64,000 nt of DNA from Brachypodius melanocephalos (GCA_013398615.1 VZSR01001685.1:26834973-26898972); one strand, 5' to 3'. Counted from the stretch's first letter, positions 1 through 13,636 are shown. Program-made: numbers and translations. The notes: a model not told the origin generated them from the letters alone.

Positions 1-780
1 ATAAACTGATTATTAAAAGATATTTGAGAATTCCATCAGAAATGTCTCCTGTTGCTTTCTTTCTTGGTGACTCTGAACAAGGTCACAACCTTGCCTGCTA
101 CTCCTGCACATAATCCAGCCACATTCACCAATTCCATTTGCTTTAGATTTTTTCTCCGCTATTGTTTTTTTCAGATTAACCTTTAAAATGTTAACTCTTA
201 TCTTCCCCAGCCTCCTCCAAAACCAAAAACACACCCACAAACACCCAACATCAACAACAAAAAACAACCTTAGCTTTAGTATTTTGCTGTTTTTCTCAAA
301 ACTCAATGAACAAATTCTTGTCTGGCTTTTAAGCAAAGATGCTGGACAACAACATCAACCCCCTCCTCTATATCTCAATTGAATATTAGCTTTTATTGGT
401 CTCAAAATTCTTTCTCTGAAGTACCCTTTTCCTACCTGACTTCTATTCCATAGTGAGAGATTGATTTCTATGTACCATTTGCCCATGATAATTATTGCCT
501 ATTTGTTACATTTTCTGCTATCTACTCTTCCACCTATTTCTGCTACCTGGGACATGCTTCCCTAGCCATGAGTAAATGCCTCTAAAATGCCTTTGAATGT
601 TGTCTTTTAAAATTTTCAGCAATACAAACAGAAATGTTGACAACAGGCTACAAGTATCCTAAATTCATAGTCTGCTGACAAATTCTGTTCCCCACCCCTC
701 CTTCTATTATCCTTATCTGCTATTTTTTGTTATAAAACCCTTAAGTGAAGGGGAGACAATTGTTTTTCTATATGTTTATG
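1..780. other. AT-rich non-coding DNA, nothing identified
   Basis: No repeat family, RNA gene or coding exon is recognisable. Two overlapping short frames exist near the left edge on opposite strands. Both lack domains and have lysine- or phenylalanine-rich translations, as expected from AT-rich DNA. Confidence 0.6.
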
Positions 781-1340
781 TAGTATTCAGCAAAATAGTG
801 TCCTGGTCTATGATCTGGGCTGCCAGCAACTGTGGTAATGCAAATAATATATATAAGTGGAGCACATGCTCCTTGGGCACAGACCACATGTGAGGTAAAT
901 AGGATTACATCCTGCAGGTTAAAACTAGCCTACTATGGTAATACAAAAATGTATACCGGCCACATGACCCAAGGGGATCTTCTTGACTGCCTCATGATAA
1001 CGCAGGCTGCAGAGCGCTTGTCTGACCAAAGGAGAACTAAGCCGCTCTTGAATTTCACACCTTAAAACATCAATGCTACTGAGGCAGGAGAAATTTCCCG
1101 TTAAATGATTCACAGACTTAATCCCTTTGATATTCGATTGGCTGACCACAACTTAGCACAGCATGCTGCTGGAGTACATCTTTAGCTCTGACTCACAGAA
1201 AGATCTCATTCCCACTGGAATTCTGATGCAGAGACTGGGATTAAAACCAGATCTCACAGGGATGGGGGGAAGGTACAAGACTTCAACTGGCAAGATCTGG
1301 TTTATTAACTCCCATATCTGCCATATTTTAGAAATTTATC
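781..1340. other. Unique-looking non-coding block with octamer and TATA-like motifs
   Basis: Slightly richer in G+C than its flanks and free of simple repeats. It carries an exact POU octamer ATGCAAAT at 838-845, followed four bases later by TATATAAG at 850-857. It could be a regulatory element or weak promoter. Nothing in the sequence shows transcription, and the 77-codon frame running from 832 to 1065 has no recognisable domain. Confidence 0.3.
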
Positions 1341-1580
1341 TTAGTCTTGGAAAAATTATTTAATTCCTTAAAGTTTTATTTCTTCATCTGTGAGCTCTCT
1401 CAATGAGCCTTTACTCTTTGTCAAGCTGTGAGCTGTTCAAAAAGTAGGAGCTACAGAGCTCTTGATACTTTTCTGTGCAAATATCAAAATGCATATGTTT
1501 GGGATAGAAGCAGAGCTGAGAAAAAGGAATTTAATTCTTCTAAATACACAAAAAATTTTAAAGATCAGAAATGTTTCTTA

Positions 1581-1592
1581 GAAGAAAGAAAG

Positions 1593-1639
<47 letters not shown>

Positions 1640-1831
1640 ATAAAATAAAATAAAAATTATAATAAAATAAAATAAAATAAAAATTATAATAAAATAAAAT
1701 AAATAAAATAAAATAAAATAAAATAAAATAAAATATAAAATAAAACAAAACAAAATAAAATAAAATAAAATAATAAAATAAAATAAACCAAAACAAAATA
1801 AAATAAAATAATAAAACAAAATAAAATAAAA
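1581..1831. repeat. Compound microsatellite (GAAA)n then (AAAAT)n
   Basis: About 60 bp of GAAA units (1583-1640) pass directly into about 190 bp of imperfect AAAAT/AAAT units. The second part is interrupted by AATTATAAT and by AAAC variants. The bottom-strand frames that cross it encode only F/Y/L-rich low-complexity sequence and are not genes. Confidence 0.95.
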
Positions 1832-3856
1832 GGGCAGAAAAAATATACCAAGAAAATGAAAAATAAAACCCGAAAGACAGAATGCAGCATTTCCAGTGTA
1901 CCTGTAGGCACTTTCAACACTGTCCAAAGTGAGAAAGACAAGTTTTCCTGATGTATTGCTGAGGAATACAAAATTAATTCTATAAATCTAAATTCTACAA
2001 AAATCTTCAGATTAAATACTCCAAATTTTCTTCCTTTTCTAAAAATTTTCATTATTCCTGCTTCAGCTTCCAACAAAATAAGGTTATTTTACTCGCCACC
2101 ATTAAGTTGCTACAGCAATGTAGATTATGGGCAAATCCAGATACTTAAAAATCACCTCTGAAAACACTGAGTTGGCTGAACTCCCCAAACTTTTCTATGA
2201 ACACAAACAAACCAACCTGATTGTCAACAGAGAAAGCCAAAGAAATCTACCACTAGATAAGAACAAGGAACTCTATCATGTTTCACACTGTCTACACTGT
2301 TAAATCCTTGTCAGAGCCCTTTCCTGACACTGACATTTGTCAAACACAGAGTCCCAGAGTTGGTGCCACTCATCGCAGACCCTGGTGCTCCCAGGCACAA
2401 AGCGTACATTGCAGACAAGGTGGTGAGGGAGCTCCTTCTAACTGCATTGCAACTGCAAAGGTCTCTTCCCATCCTTGGGAAGCATGAGTTTACACTAGCA
2501 AGCTGAGTCTGATGCAACTAGGAGGAAGGGAAAGAGTCCTTGTACAACCGGGCTCTGGTCTCACAAAGTAAGTATCAATTAACTGCACGGCCTTCCAGAC
2601 AAGGCAGAAACCCAAATACAAGTGCATGCCTTGGGAAGCTGCCAGCAGGCAGCTCACATGGGTGGTAGTGTTACCTGCCTTGTCCCAGAGCACTCAGCTG
2701 GGAGGCCCTGCTGTGAGTAGCTCCTTCTCCATGGAGACTAGGGTCCCATGATACTGCAAGGGAATAGGTGCTTGTCTTGGCACCACTAATTGCTAGCTAT
2801 CAACTGAGAATTCTGCTAGCTTTTTGAATGGTTCAGGGCTTTTTTCGTCCTCCTGTCCAATTCCTCAGTGTGTTTCACTGACCCCAAGTACTAAGCTAAG
2901 GGGCATTGGTGCCTCCCACTGGACTGGTGGTCACTTGGTGTCTGACTAGGGATAGCAAGTTCCAAATATGTGCAAGAGTCGATAGGAGTCAGTGCTTCCT
3001 GATTCTCAAATATACGATACCTCACAGCCGAAACTGAGGCCAAGTTTATTCTACAGGCTCAATGGCAAAATATCTTTTCCAGGTAATGCATTCAAAGTTC
3101 ACATAGCTGTTAACATAATGGATCAGTTTAAAAAACACTGACTGAGTAAATATCTGTGCCTGTATAATTAATCATTTTATCTGCAATGTGACAAGCAATG
3201 GAACAGATTCACAATGGGCTTTCTTTAATACCATTTCTGTCAGAGATACCACAAATTTTGCCATCACTGTGGAATGTTCCTGCAATCCTGTCACATTGCA
3301 TCTTATAGCCTGTATTATTTTTAACATTAATATTGGGACAGTAGACCAGTTTTTGTCATTCTTCATCTAAAGGCACCAAAGATAATTATTAAAATATATC
3401 TATGTGTGAAGATAAAAATCTTATATTGCACAGCCCTGTGATGGGCTATATAAACTTCCCATAAATATTACAGTCTTCCCCCTTTGTGTATAGATAAAGG
3501 TATTTTTCAAACCGTATTGTTTTTAGATGGTTAAAGAAAGACAAAGAGACAATATCACACAGGCAATGCAATGGAAATAGAAATCTGCCTCTGTTTTACA
3601 CTCATTTGAGTTGATATCAGCAGCTTTGATCATTGCATTCCAAGGATAGTATACACACATTTTACATTTCTGCTGGGGAAAGTACCTCTGAACCATGCCT
3701 TTTGTGTTACTGCTGAGCCAAGAAGCAGCCAAGGGGGACAAGCACCTGAATCTGTGTCTCTTTTGCAGGTCTTAACTGAGCTTCTTCTGCTATTTTACCT
3801 CTCTAAAGATAAATGTACAAAAAAACCTGCTACATTTTGTGATAAACTAAACATGT
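1832..3856. other. Unassigned non-coding DNA with a moderate-GC block at about 2270-3060
   Basis: The first part is ordinary AT-rich sequence. From about 2270 to 3060 the base composition is visibly less AT-rich and simple repeats are absent. This suggests an old insertion such as an LTR fragment, or a constrained element, but I cannot see LTR termini, a primer-binding site or a polypurine tract. No exon is supported. Confidence 0.4.
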
Positions 3857-4400
3857 TCACAGAATCACAAAATCGGGAATTGGTAGAGTTAGATCACAGT
3901 GGGTTGTCTGGTCCAACCTCCCTGCTCAAGCAGGGTCATCCTAGGGCACAGGGCACAGGATTGTGTCCAGATGGTTCTTGAATATCTCCAGAGAGGGAGA
4001 CTCCACAACCTCTGTGGGCAATCTCTTCCAGTGCTCGGTCACCTGCACTGTAAAAGCTCTTCATCACATTCAGGTGGAACTTCCTGCCCATCACTTTCTG
4101 CCCGTTGCCTCTTGTCCTATTGCTTGACACCACCGAGAAATGCCTTCATACTTCTCATACTTCTTCATCCACTTCTCATACTCCATTCAGGTATCTATAA
4201 ACATCAATGAGCTTAGCTTAACTTCCTTAGTTCAACCGACTCTCTCAGCACAACTTCCTCAGCCTGTCCTGGTAATGGAGGTGCTCCAGTCCTCCAAACA
4301 CCTTGGTCATTCTCCTCTGAACTCTTTCCAGGAGCCTCATGTCTCTCTTGTATTGAGGAGCCCAGAACATAACTTCCTTGGCCTTGTGACTGCTTCAGCC
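3857..4400 (-). mobile_element. CR1 LINE fragment (3' end), minus strand
   Basis: The left edge TCACAGAATCACAAAAT is the complement of the CR1 3' terminus. It is followed by the usual reverse-oriented CR1 3' region: GGTCCAACCTCCCTGCTCAA near 3911, then the stretch on shoulder-type phrases such as CCAGTGCTCGGTCAC and ATTCTCCTCTGAACTCTTTC. The copy is 5'-truncated, as is normal for CR1, and keeps no intact reverse transcriptase. It contains a local 21-bp duplication (4150-4170 and 4171-4191). The family call is firm. The right boundary is approximate, and the subfamily cannot be assigned by eye. Confidence 0.93.
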
Positions 4401-6163
4401 TCATTAAGCAAACTCATCCTGCCTCAATTCATGTATGTAAGCCACATACCGTAATTTTGAATGTCTGAAGACATAGACACTCACCATTGTCATGCTATTA
4501 ATTGTGGCTTGGGTTAGAATGATGCAAAATCCCCAAATCAGTCAAACAAATGATATTAAATGAAGTGAGCTGGTTGAAAGGAAAAGAAATCAAAATACAG
4601 TAATAAAGAATAAGATAAGGGCATAGACAAACAAAAAGTTAAGAACTACTGTTATGGTCATTTATTTAGATGTCAAAGTGTCTGGAAAGGATGCCACTTG
4701 TGGTGATATACACTAGGATCACAAAAAGCCAGAGGACAGATGTGAATGCTCTGATAGACATTGTAATGAAAGAAAGCTCAAAAGCATGTACAGAGAAATT
4801 AAGTAATAAAGCTGGTGAAAAGATGAAGCTGTGGAGAGAGAATAATTTCAGCTCTACTGCTACTGCCTAGATGATAGAGGAAAATTGAAAACAAACAAAA
4901 ACAACCTGAAAAAACAAGAATATTTAGGACTGAATAGCAGATGTTTGTGAATGAGTGAGGGACATTGAACAGTAGCACAACTGTAGTCTTTGTGTGTATT
5001 GTACAGACTTGACATCAAATGTACATTATTTAGAATGCACCAGCTGACAGAGTGTTCCTGCTTTCTTTTTCCTACATTTTCAAGTAGCTCAGTCTGAACT
5101 GTGTGATTAAAGTTTGATTAAAAATATATACTGATATATATAAAAATATATGCCAGTAGTCTGGTAGTTCTTGGTCACAAATATACAATGAATGGTTGGT
5201 TGCAATACATCTATAGCTACTAGAAGTATAAGTTGAATTCTTGCAAAGGTGCACTCACTTATACTTCTGAACTTTCCAAGAAATATGTTCTTTATGAAGA
5301 GTCATTAATGTCCTCCATTGTTTAAATAAACCAAGGTTTTCCTCCACCCTTTGGAAGATACTTCTCACTGTTAAGCTGTGAATGGTGAATGATGTGCTCT
5401 ATCAATAGGTCTTAAAAGGGGAATACAGTATCTCTTTTTACTGAGCAAGGAAAGAAAATATGTAGGTATTATGTATTTAAACTATGCATTCTGTGTCCCT
5501 GTTCCAAATATGGACTTGCACAGCTATATCAGATAAATCAAAAAATCTGCATTTCATTCATGTGATAAGACTTGGAAAATGTGTTGCTAGTCACCTAAAA
5601 AGACAAGTTTATGTACAATATCTTGAAAAACTGTTTGACAACAGAAGGTCTGATGTGACATATATTTGACATCCTAAAACCTCAAACTAGTAAAACTTTG
5701 AGGTCAAGCAAAGGTAAAATCAGAATAACCCTCTTCAGATTTTTATCGTGTATGATAGAACCACAAATAAACTTTAAGTTCCCCCAGCTTCTAACATGTC
5801 TGAACTTGACTGAAAGCTAAAGAGAAAGCTTATCTATTGATTTTCACATGTAAGTTAAATGGTAAAATAACCTTGACTCATTAAAGATGTCAGTGTTGTA
5901 GATGATTTGGATATCTTTGCTGTTTGAGAGTAACATATGGATAATTTACTCAAGTTGAGTTATTCTTAAGTAATTTGCAGTGCTGCACAGCTTCAGATTT
6001 TTCACCTTCATGATTACCAAGAATACTTTAGCATTAATCACAATATTCAACATTGGAAAGAAAAGCAAGTCTACTTGTTGAATCTATACAAAGAGTAATA
6101 TTTCTCTTTTCACTTATAAGTTTTACGGTGGGCTGCTTATTGAGATTTTGCCAGTGCATGCAC
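4401..6163. other. AT-rich non-coding DNA, nothing identified
   Basis: No repeat family or exon is recognised. A TA-rich patch (about 5119-5152) is the only simple-sequence feature. Confidence 0.6.
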
Positions 6164-6179
6164 AAAAAAAAAAAAAAAA
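6164..6179. repeat. Poly(A) run, 16 bp
   Basis: Sixteen consecutive A. No retrocopy is recognisable next to it. Confidence 0.9.
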
Positions 6180-9100
6180 GTTATAAATAGTAACATATGA
6201 TTAAAAATTGCAAATTATTTTGCAAATAATAGGTCCATTGTAAAACATCCAGAATGCCTTATGAAACAGTGTCAGTGCTTGCCCTGTGTTGTGTAAATAT
6301 TACCTATCTAGCCTGTCACCTCTAGTCTGTGAGACAACCAAGATTTTATTTCTAATTGGTTTTTTTATTACTATCAAATAAAAAAAGCTCTGTTCATAAA
6401 AAATTATTAGGGCTGTTTCACCAGAAATGTTGTGATCTGGGATTGCACCTTTTCCTAGGTAATGTTGCCATCTCTTTTCTTACTGAGAAAGAATTAGTCT
6501 TTCTCCACACTTGGCAGAAATATTTCAGCTGTGTCTCTTGATCTGTTTGACTTCTAAATGGATACAAGAGTAATCCAAAGATGAAAAAAATTACTCAGAC
6601 TGCATGGGATAATGAAAGAGTAGGTATAGTGCTAAAGAAGGTTCCCTTATAGGAAAAAATATGTGTTCAGACATACTTCAGATGTGACCCTGATATTCAT
6701 ACTCTACATAAGTAAACTTTGTAGTTATTTACAGTTTTCAAAGGATAAAAATAGGTCTTCCTTATCCTAAGGCTTTAGGGCAGCTTATTCACCTAAGTAG
6801 ATAATCTGTGATGCCCTAAGTATGAATATGATACTGAGAGTGCATGGACTTGCGTAACAGGATTTTTAAAATCACAGAGTATGATACTTATGCAATATTA
6901 TCTTTATATCTAGAATATTTGTAACTTCTGCATGTGAAATTTCAAGTTTTATACACCACCACTGGAGAGAATTGGATGGGTGAAATAGACAAGATCTTTC
7001 TGAGATCCTCAGTCTGAATAAGGCTTTCTAGCTTTTTGGGATAGAGCCAGTTCTGAGATGGTATTTTTAAATAGTGTGTCACAAGTACGGCTGAGATATT
7101 TGAACCTGAGCATGCTTCAAAATCAGAGTGCTGTTAACTTGTATGCAGATGCTTTGCAGTCTCTTCAGATTTTCTCTTGCGTTTTTGTATCAGAAACGCA
7201 ATTTGTGAACTGATAATGGATTTCAAAACAATGAAATGTAAATTAATTAATCTTGGTTCTAAAATGCCTAGAACTCTATGTGCAGGATTTGGCTAAGAAA
7301 GGCAGCAGTGCTGAGAAAAGGAGGGAAAAGGTGAACGAGGCTGGTGAGTGCTCCTTAGACTTCTAAAATTATAAAATAAATTTGTATTTTCAGGGAGATA
7401 TATGATTAGAGAGTTTGGGTTAAGAAGCCATTGGTGAAACTGCAGGAATATATAAAGTAGAATTGGTGTCTGTGCTCCTGCCAGTGCTTGAGTTATTGGG
7501 AGCACTACACATCTAGAAATGAAGATTTGCTGCAACTGGTGGTTCTCCTAATTAAGTCAGACTGTGGTTACAGACCTGTGTCCAGAACCGTTTTCCTTTG
7601 CTTGAATTAGGTTGGATCTCTCCTAGGAACAACTCTCTATTAAGTTATCATTTTGCTAAGGAGCACTCAGTGGGAGTTTTAAGATTCCTCTCCAAATACA
7701 AAAGGGAATACTTGGACAAGAATCCAGCCCTGGTCTGAGTCAGTTAACAGCTCTGCAGGGTTTTTTTTGCCCCCCAAAGAATCACATCAAGGACAGCATA
7801 CAAAAGGAAAAGTCAACATGTCTGAAAAAGAAAACAATGAAAATAGCTTTATTTGGTAAAAATAAAAAACTTCAAGGCTTGTTTTCTCATGAATTTCTAT
7901 TGAAGAAAAACATAAGGTAGTGTCTGTAGCCCAAGTTAGGAGAAAAGTTGACTGAATATTGACAGACACCACAAAAACTGGTTTAAAAGCTTGATGTTTT
8001 GAGGAGATATACTGTTCTTAGAACAAACATTATTGCAGAATGATACAAACTACACCAGGGAAATCAGCTAGAAGGACAAGCGCTCTCTGAATATGTGGCA
8101 GCTTTGAAGAAGTTGGCAGGAGTGTATCTTTTTGGGACAGTCATTGATCAGACATTGTGGGACAGGAATGTTTATGACATGTGGAACTGTCATCTGTAAA
8201 AGCTTGCAACCAGTGCACAGACATCCACATAAACACAAGTACCTTTGCATTTGGAGCTTAGAAAAGAATAGTCTTATAAAACTTCATTGTAACAGTTGGG
8301 ATTATATTTTTGAAGTGACAAACAATATACGCAGATATTTTAGAAAAAAACCTATTTTTTTTTTTCCCCCAAGTATCCATCTGAAGAAAGTGAGGGAATA
8401 GCCCCCAAATCAAACTATAGATGGAAGGTATATTTATACTTTAAAATAATGTTATGAGATACAAGTTTGCTGAAAAAATCTGCCTTCAGCAGAGATAGAG
8501 TTGTTGGTCTTCCTCCCTATGGATACATTCTCCCTGGGAAGATGACCACAGAAAAACAGGTGAGGCACAGAGAGCATAATGTAAGAGGGACATCAGGGTG
8601 ATACATAAGCAGAAAGGTACTCCTTTCTGTTTGGTAGGATGTAGTTTAAAAGGAAGAACGGATGAATGTCTGAATATTAAACTGATAGTAACTGTTCTAT
8701 GAATTAAATATAATTGTTTAGCATAATTTTGAAACTAACACATAATAGCTCACCACCAAGAAGAAATGGTTTAGTCAGAGTCCACAAAATTTTCCTTTTG
8801 ATCCCAAGAAGAAGGCTTCCAAAATTAGAGACCTGATATAAAATATGCATGTCCAGAAAGTCATCTTGGTATCCTGCATTTGATAAATTCAAACTCAGAG
8901 TTATTGCTACTGAGTATTTATTAACAAGAGAAGATAATAATGTATAAAAAGAAACAAGAAGTGGGTTACATAAAATTTTCATTTGAATAGGCAATTAAAG
9001 CTAAGCATTAAACCAATTTTATAAGGATAGAATGTAGCAGAATACACAAGGTAGCACGTTACATCAAAGATTCATTTGGGCAGATATTACTCAAAATCAC

Positions 9101-9367
9101 AAAGCCTTTGATATGTATGGATTTAAGTTGTGCCTGCTACAAAGTTTTGTTGTTAGAGGTGGGTGCCTGACAAAATACCTGTCCAAACCAGGAAGTAGCA
9201 TCAAGGCTTCCATAAACATTCACCCATTGGAAAATTTGTTTGTTTAAAATGTAATTTCATGGAGCTAATTGTGAAACTATCTGAGTTTCTAACTATAAAA
9301 AAGAGAATGTTTCACCAAAGATGGATAAGAGAATATCAGGTATCTGAGGGCAAACTTCTACCTGCAA
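6180..9367. other. AT-rich non-coding DNA, nothing identified
   Basis: Three kilobases without a recognisable transposon, RNA gene or exon. The open frames are all under 100 codons and show no motif. Confidence 0.6.
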
Positions 9368-9435
9368 GGAGCAGAGAGTTGGGTTCAATGATCCTTAAGG
9401 GGCCCATCCAACTAGAGATATTCTATGATAATATG
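9368..9435 (+). mobile_element. Short CR1 3'-terminal fragment, plus strand
   Basis: Contains GTTGGGTTCAATGATCCTTA, a close match to the CR1 phrase before its 3' end. It closes with CCAACTAGAGATATTCTATG followed by ATAATATGG, a degenerate version of the terminal ATTCTATG repeat. Only about 70 bp remain, so this is an extremely 5'-truncated insertion or an eroded copy. Confidence 0.85.
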
Positions 9436-10604
9436 GAGGGTTTTTTGATAAGTAAAGTGAATTTCTGACTTTTCAGAATTTTCAGAAAGCAAACATAGCA
9501 GTATTGATGACTGCTATAACTACTGCTACATTAAAGCAGCTGATGTTCCCAAATTTGCAAGTATTAACAAGTAAAAATTTCTCAAGGATATCCTGATATA
9601 TATCAATGAAATTAGAATTTAAGAAAAAATGTCATACTGGATTTCTTCACTTTAAACTGCTATAGACATGACAATTGAACAAATAACAGTATATGATGGA
9701 AGGAAAAATGGGAAAGCAAATGAAAGTGGGTAAAAGCTGTAAGTTAAAATCTCTAGGAGAGCTAAAGGAAAGCCAAGGGATATTTTAATGCAATATCATC
9801 TTCCCATAGAATTAAAGAAGTAAGAGTGCTTTAAAAATCTTATTGGTAACATCAATAGGTTCACTGCCGGGTTTGTTTAATCATGTACTGATGTATAAAG
9901 GCAGGAATATTCTACAGATATTTCCTTCATTTATTTGAAACAAAACAGAGAGATGTACCTGTCCCATGTGATGTTGCTGTAATTGGAACTTTACCCTATG
10001 TGGCAAAGGTTTTTAACATTTTTAAATTAAATGGCGAAGATATCTCACACTCAGGAATTACCCAGAATCTCTCTAAATCATAAATGTTAACCATAATGGA
10101 ATGGAAAACAGGACAAATTCCAAGGGACTCAAAGACTATAAGTGATTTCCAAATATTTCAAAGAGTTCAGAAGTTTAACCAGAGAGTTACTAATGGGGCA
10201 GAATGGTGTTAAATTAAACTAAAAAGCCATTACTCACAAAATAGCCAGAAATTTAAATATAACAGGCAAAAGTATAGTCAATGCCAAATTGTTGTCCAAA
10301 AGATAGAAATTGTCATCAAATTATAGAGTTTTTTGTTGGAGCCTTTCAATAGGATTAAAGACTTCCGTTATAGAAACATTCTGCAGGTAATGGGAACTTC
10401 TTCCAACCGACTTATTACTAAAAGATATTATGGTTAACAATAGGTTGAGCCCTATGTGATTAATAGGCCATACAATTTTGACTTCTAGACAGATGACAGA
10501 AACTAGCTGGTTTTCCTGGAAAACAATGAAGGGATTTTTCAGTCAGACCCAGAATTTCAAATCTGGATCCAGTGTTAGCTAACCTCTTAACCAAAAATGC
10601 AGAT
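9436..10604. other. AT-rich non-coding DNA, nothing identified
   Basis: No supported feature. Part of it may be more deeply eroded LINE sequence continuous with the next entry, but I could not align it to anything. Confidence 0.5.
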
Positions 10605-10900
10605 GTCAGAGTCACATCTTTCAGATGACACAGATGTTGGTGGGGTAGCAAATGATGAGGACATCTCAATTTCATAGAGTGATTTGACTGGCTTGTTAAA
10701 ATGGGTAGGGCTTGTACTTTTCAGTACAGCACTATAAAACATAATATATTGGAGAGTGAAAAAAAAAGAAGTACTCTGGTTAGCAAATTGAATAATTCTG
10801 GACAGCAGTAACTCAGAGTAGAAACACAATATTGAGTCAGTCAGAGACAACTGCTGATCCTGCTCTTTCTGCAAGACCTGCCTCTATGGCTCACACTTTC
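10605..10900 (+). mobile_element. Probable ancient CR1-like LINE fragment (reverse transcriptase region)
   Basis: TTTCAGATGACACAGATGTT followed by GGTGGGGTAGCAAATGATGA reads as F-S-D-D-T-D-V-G-G-V-A-N. This resembles the F-A-D-D-T-K-L-G-G-V-A segment holding the catalytic Asp pair of CR1 reverse transcriptase. The following text resembles the CR1 phrase on tryptophan-containing L-x-K-W, and a later GGACAGCAGTAACTCAGAG resembles the downstream CR1 region. The reading frame is broken by stops. The similarity is judged from memory of the family and the ends are approximate. Confidence 0.5.
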
Positions 10901-13636
10901 CTTTGTTGTGAAAATAATACCAATACCAGGTACCAGTGTTGAACTCAATTTCAGTTTGTAAATAGCGCAGAAAAAAAGGTGAGTAGGCTATATATCCATC
11001 CATACTTCAGCAAGGACATAGAAAATCAGAAAGAGAGACAGATTCAGAGAATCTAGAAAGGGTTTTGGGGAAAGAAATTACAGGTTTTAGAATCCAAAGG
11101 TTTAATGCTCCTCAGTTACTTATTTTCTAAATTAAATTGAGTGGAGCAATATAAACATCAAAATACATGGTAGATTTACCTTTGGAGTCTTGAAGGCAAG
11201 ACCATACATCCTCTTCAGAAATGTGCACCTGTGACTATGTTCAAGCTAGGAGTTCAGCTGACTGACTCTGTGACAGGTGCCTCTCTGCAATGGCTCTGGA
11301 TTCTGTGGGTCCTTATTTAAGGACCTTGTTAAATAGGTTATTAGATGTGCAACTCAAAAATGAGCTGGTAATTTTACCCAGATTTACTCTTGGCTTTCAG
11401 CAAGGCAAGGGTAAGGCATTAAGGCTTTCACTCTCCCCAAAGGCACATCTGGACTGTTCCTGTCTTCCTACTACATCTGATTTTTCAACAGCCCCTTGGA
11501 GGAATTTCTGGCTAAGCATTAAGTTCCTTTTCACACATCTGGCTAATCAAACTCACAGACAGAGCTCCCTGTGTAAATTCTAACTCATCATTCTCAGTGT
11601 AGAATTCTCAGGCTTCCCGACCCGTATGTCTCACATAGCTGCCAGCTTCCACAGGCCCATGCAATTTTGCTTTATGTGTAATGTTAGATCTCTAGGCTCA
11701 GTGAAGGATTTCCTGTGTAACAATGTGGATTATGCACTGCATAAATGATTTCTTTCATGAGAGCAATGTTTCCTGATATAATTCTGTCCCTTTTCATCCT
11801 TACCCTATTTCTCTCTTTCACTGCCTCGCAGTCTGCCTTCAACTGCTGCCTAGGAAAATGGATATCCTGGAATCACACAGCAGTTCTAATGGTGTTTCAA
11901 GAAAAGTACAGGTTGGCAGACTGCAGTAAAATGTCGTGATATCTTGACTATCCTGAGGGGTTGATCTCAGGAGTTAAAATGTACCTGTTAACTGGGAATG
12001 GATTGGGTTCTGGTGCAGAGATGTCATGATGCTAGTCAGAATTTAAGTGTTAATATTTGGAGGCAGGGAGGGACTGTATTAGCTCCCCAGGGGATTTTAT
12101 CTTTGCTTTTGTCTTGGAACTTTATTTGATAGCAACATGTATGTCAATTATATAATTATCCCCTGTCTTTCAATACACGTTTCCACTGTAATGGTGGTTT
12201 TGTAAGTGTGAGAAACATGAATGCATTCATATATAAATGTATTTTGCAGTTAAAATTACCTTTTCTTGAATTTGGAGGAAGATACTATTTGGAGATAAGA
12301 AGCATTCAATCTTGATCTACCTCTATTTTCTCTTCTGCAAAACTTCATGTCTGTCTGACTCTATTTGCTGGAAGAAGGTTGAAAATTTGGCAGTGTTTCT
12401 TTGTGAATCAAAATGTTAACATTTATACCTTCTGAAAAATTACTTTTTTTTTAATAAATAAAAAGCCACGTGGTATAATGTAACTTTTAATTTGATGACA
12501 AAACAAGCTCAAATACTGAATTCTTTTGGTTTGCTTTGGGGTTTATTACATCATGTTGCTTTCATATTTTACTTGGTTAGCTCTCAGCACTACTTGAGAA
12601 ATTTTGGTACCCTGGCTTTCTTTCTATAAAATATCACATGCTTTAAAAATTAATTTGGAGGAAAAATAGCATTTGTTACAGTAATATGTTTCATCATTGT
12701 ATAGGATATCTTCTGTATCAATCTATTCAGGGTGGTACTGCAATTAATGTAATCACTCTGTAACCTGGCATTTCATAGCAATAATGCTGGCCTTTATGTA
12801 GCCTGTCTCCTGTTTTCTATTGTATAAAACTTTTCACTGTGGATCTCAGCATGGCTTCGAAAATGTATCTGTCTTATTCTTTATTTTATCACACAACCTT
12901 GAAATAAGAAGTTAATTTCTATCACAAACTTGACCTTTAATGCTGTTGAGCCTTATCTGTTCTCATACTTTTTCTTTAACCTTCTAAGATACAAAAGACA
13001 TCTTAAACCCATACAGAGCGTTAAATCCTAAATATTTTCTAAGCAGCTATGATCTACTTGCCACATTAGAGTTGTAAATTAAGGTCTCATGTGTTGCAGG
13101 AACCAGCCTTCCATATCACAGTTTTCTCCCCTGAATGAGGCAAGAGTCAGTCAGTAAATATACGTGGTCAACCTCAGATTTGCCTCACTGGGAGTTCACA
13201 TGTATTTTTAACTGCCTTCAATTGTTAATGTATTCCTCAAATGAGATGCATCACCTTGAAGAATGACTTTTTGCCCTCTGGGAATACGCCAAACAAGTAT
13301 TTCATTCACTATGATAATCAGTTCTACCTCCAGCAACATATGAAACCCAAATTTAATAGGCACTAGTGATTAGGTTTTAAGACACAGAGTCATCACTGTC
13401 CACTGTAACAATAATAATAATATGGGGGGGAAAAAGAGGAGGAAAAAATGCACTGTATTTGCTTTTAGGAATCATTAATAAAAGCAATCTAAATATCAAT
13501 GTTTGGGGAATATGCTTAGTAAATATAGTGTGTCTTGTCATTAAAGAAAAAAATAAGGGCAGCAATTTTTATTAATTTAGAAATTTTCTTGAGCATAAAT
13601 AAATGCTACTGCTTAAGTTGTATAACCCTGGAAGCC
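10901..13636. other. Non-coding DNA, no gene identified
   Basis: A repeat-poor block spans about 11180-11720 and includes a perfect 8-bp-arm palindrome with a 2-bp centre at 11308-11325 (GGTCCTTA-TT-TAAGGACC). The frame at 11290-11583 (97 codons) has no recognisable domain. The rest, to 13.6 kb, is AT-rich with no assignable element. Confidence 0.5.

Noticed and set aside
1565..2076. Three minus-strand frames of 72-130 codons
   Set aside because: Most of each frame is microsatellite translated as F/Y/L/I repeats.
2270..3060. Possible LTR of an endogenous retrovirus
   Set aside because: No terminal TG...CA pair with target duplication, primer-binding site or polypurine tract could be seen.
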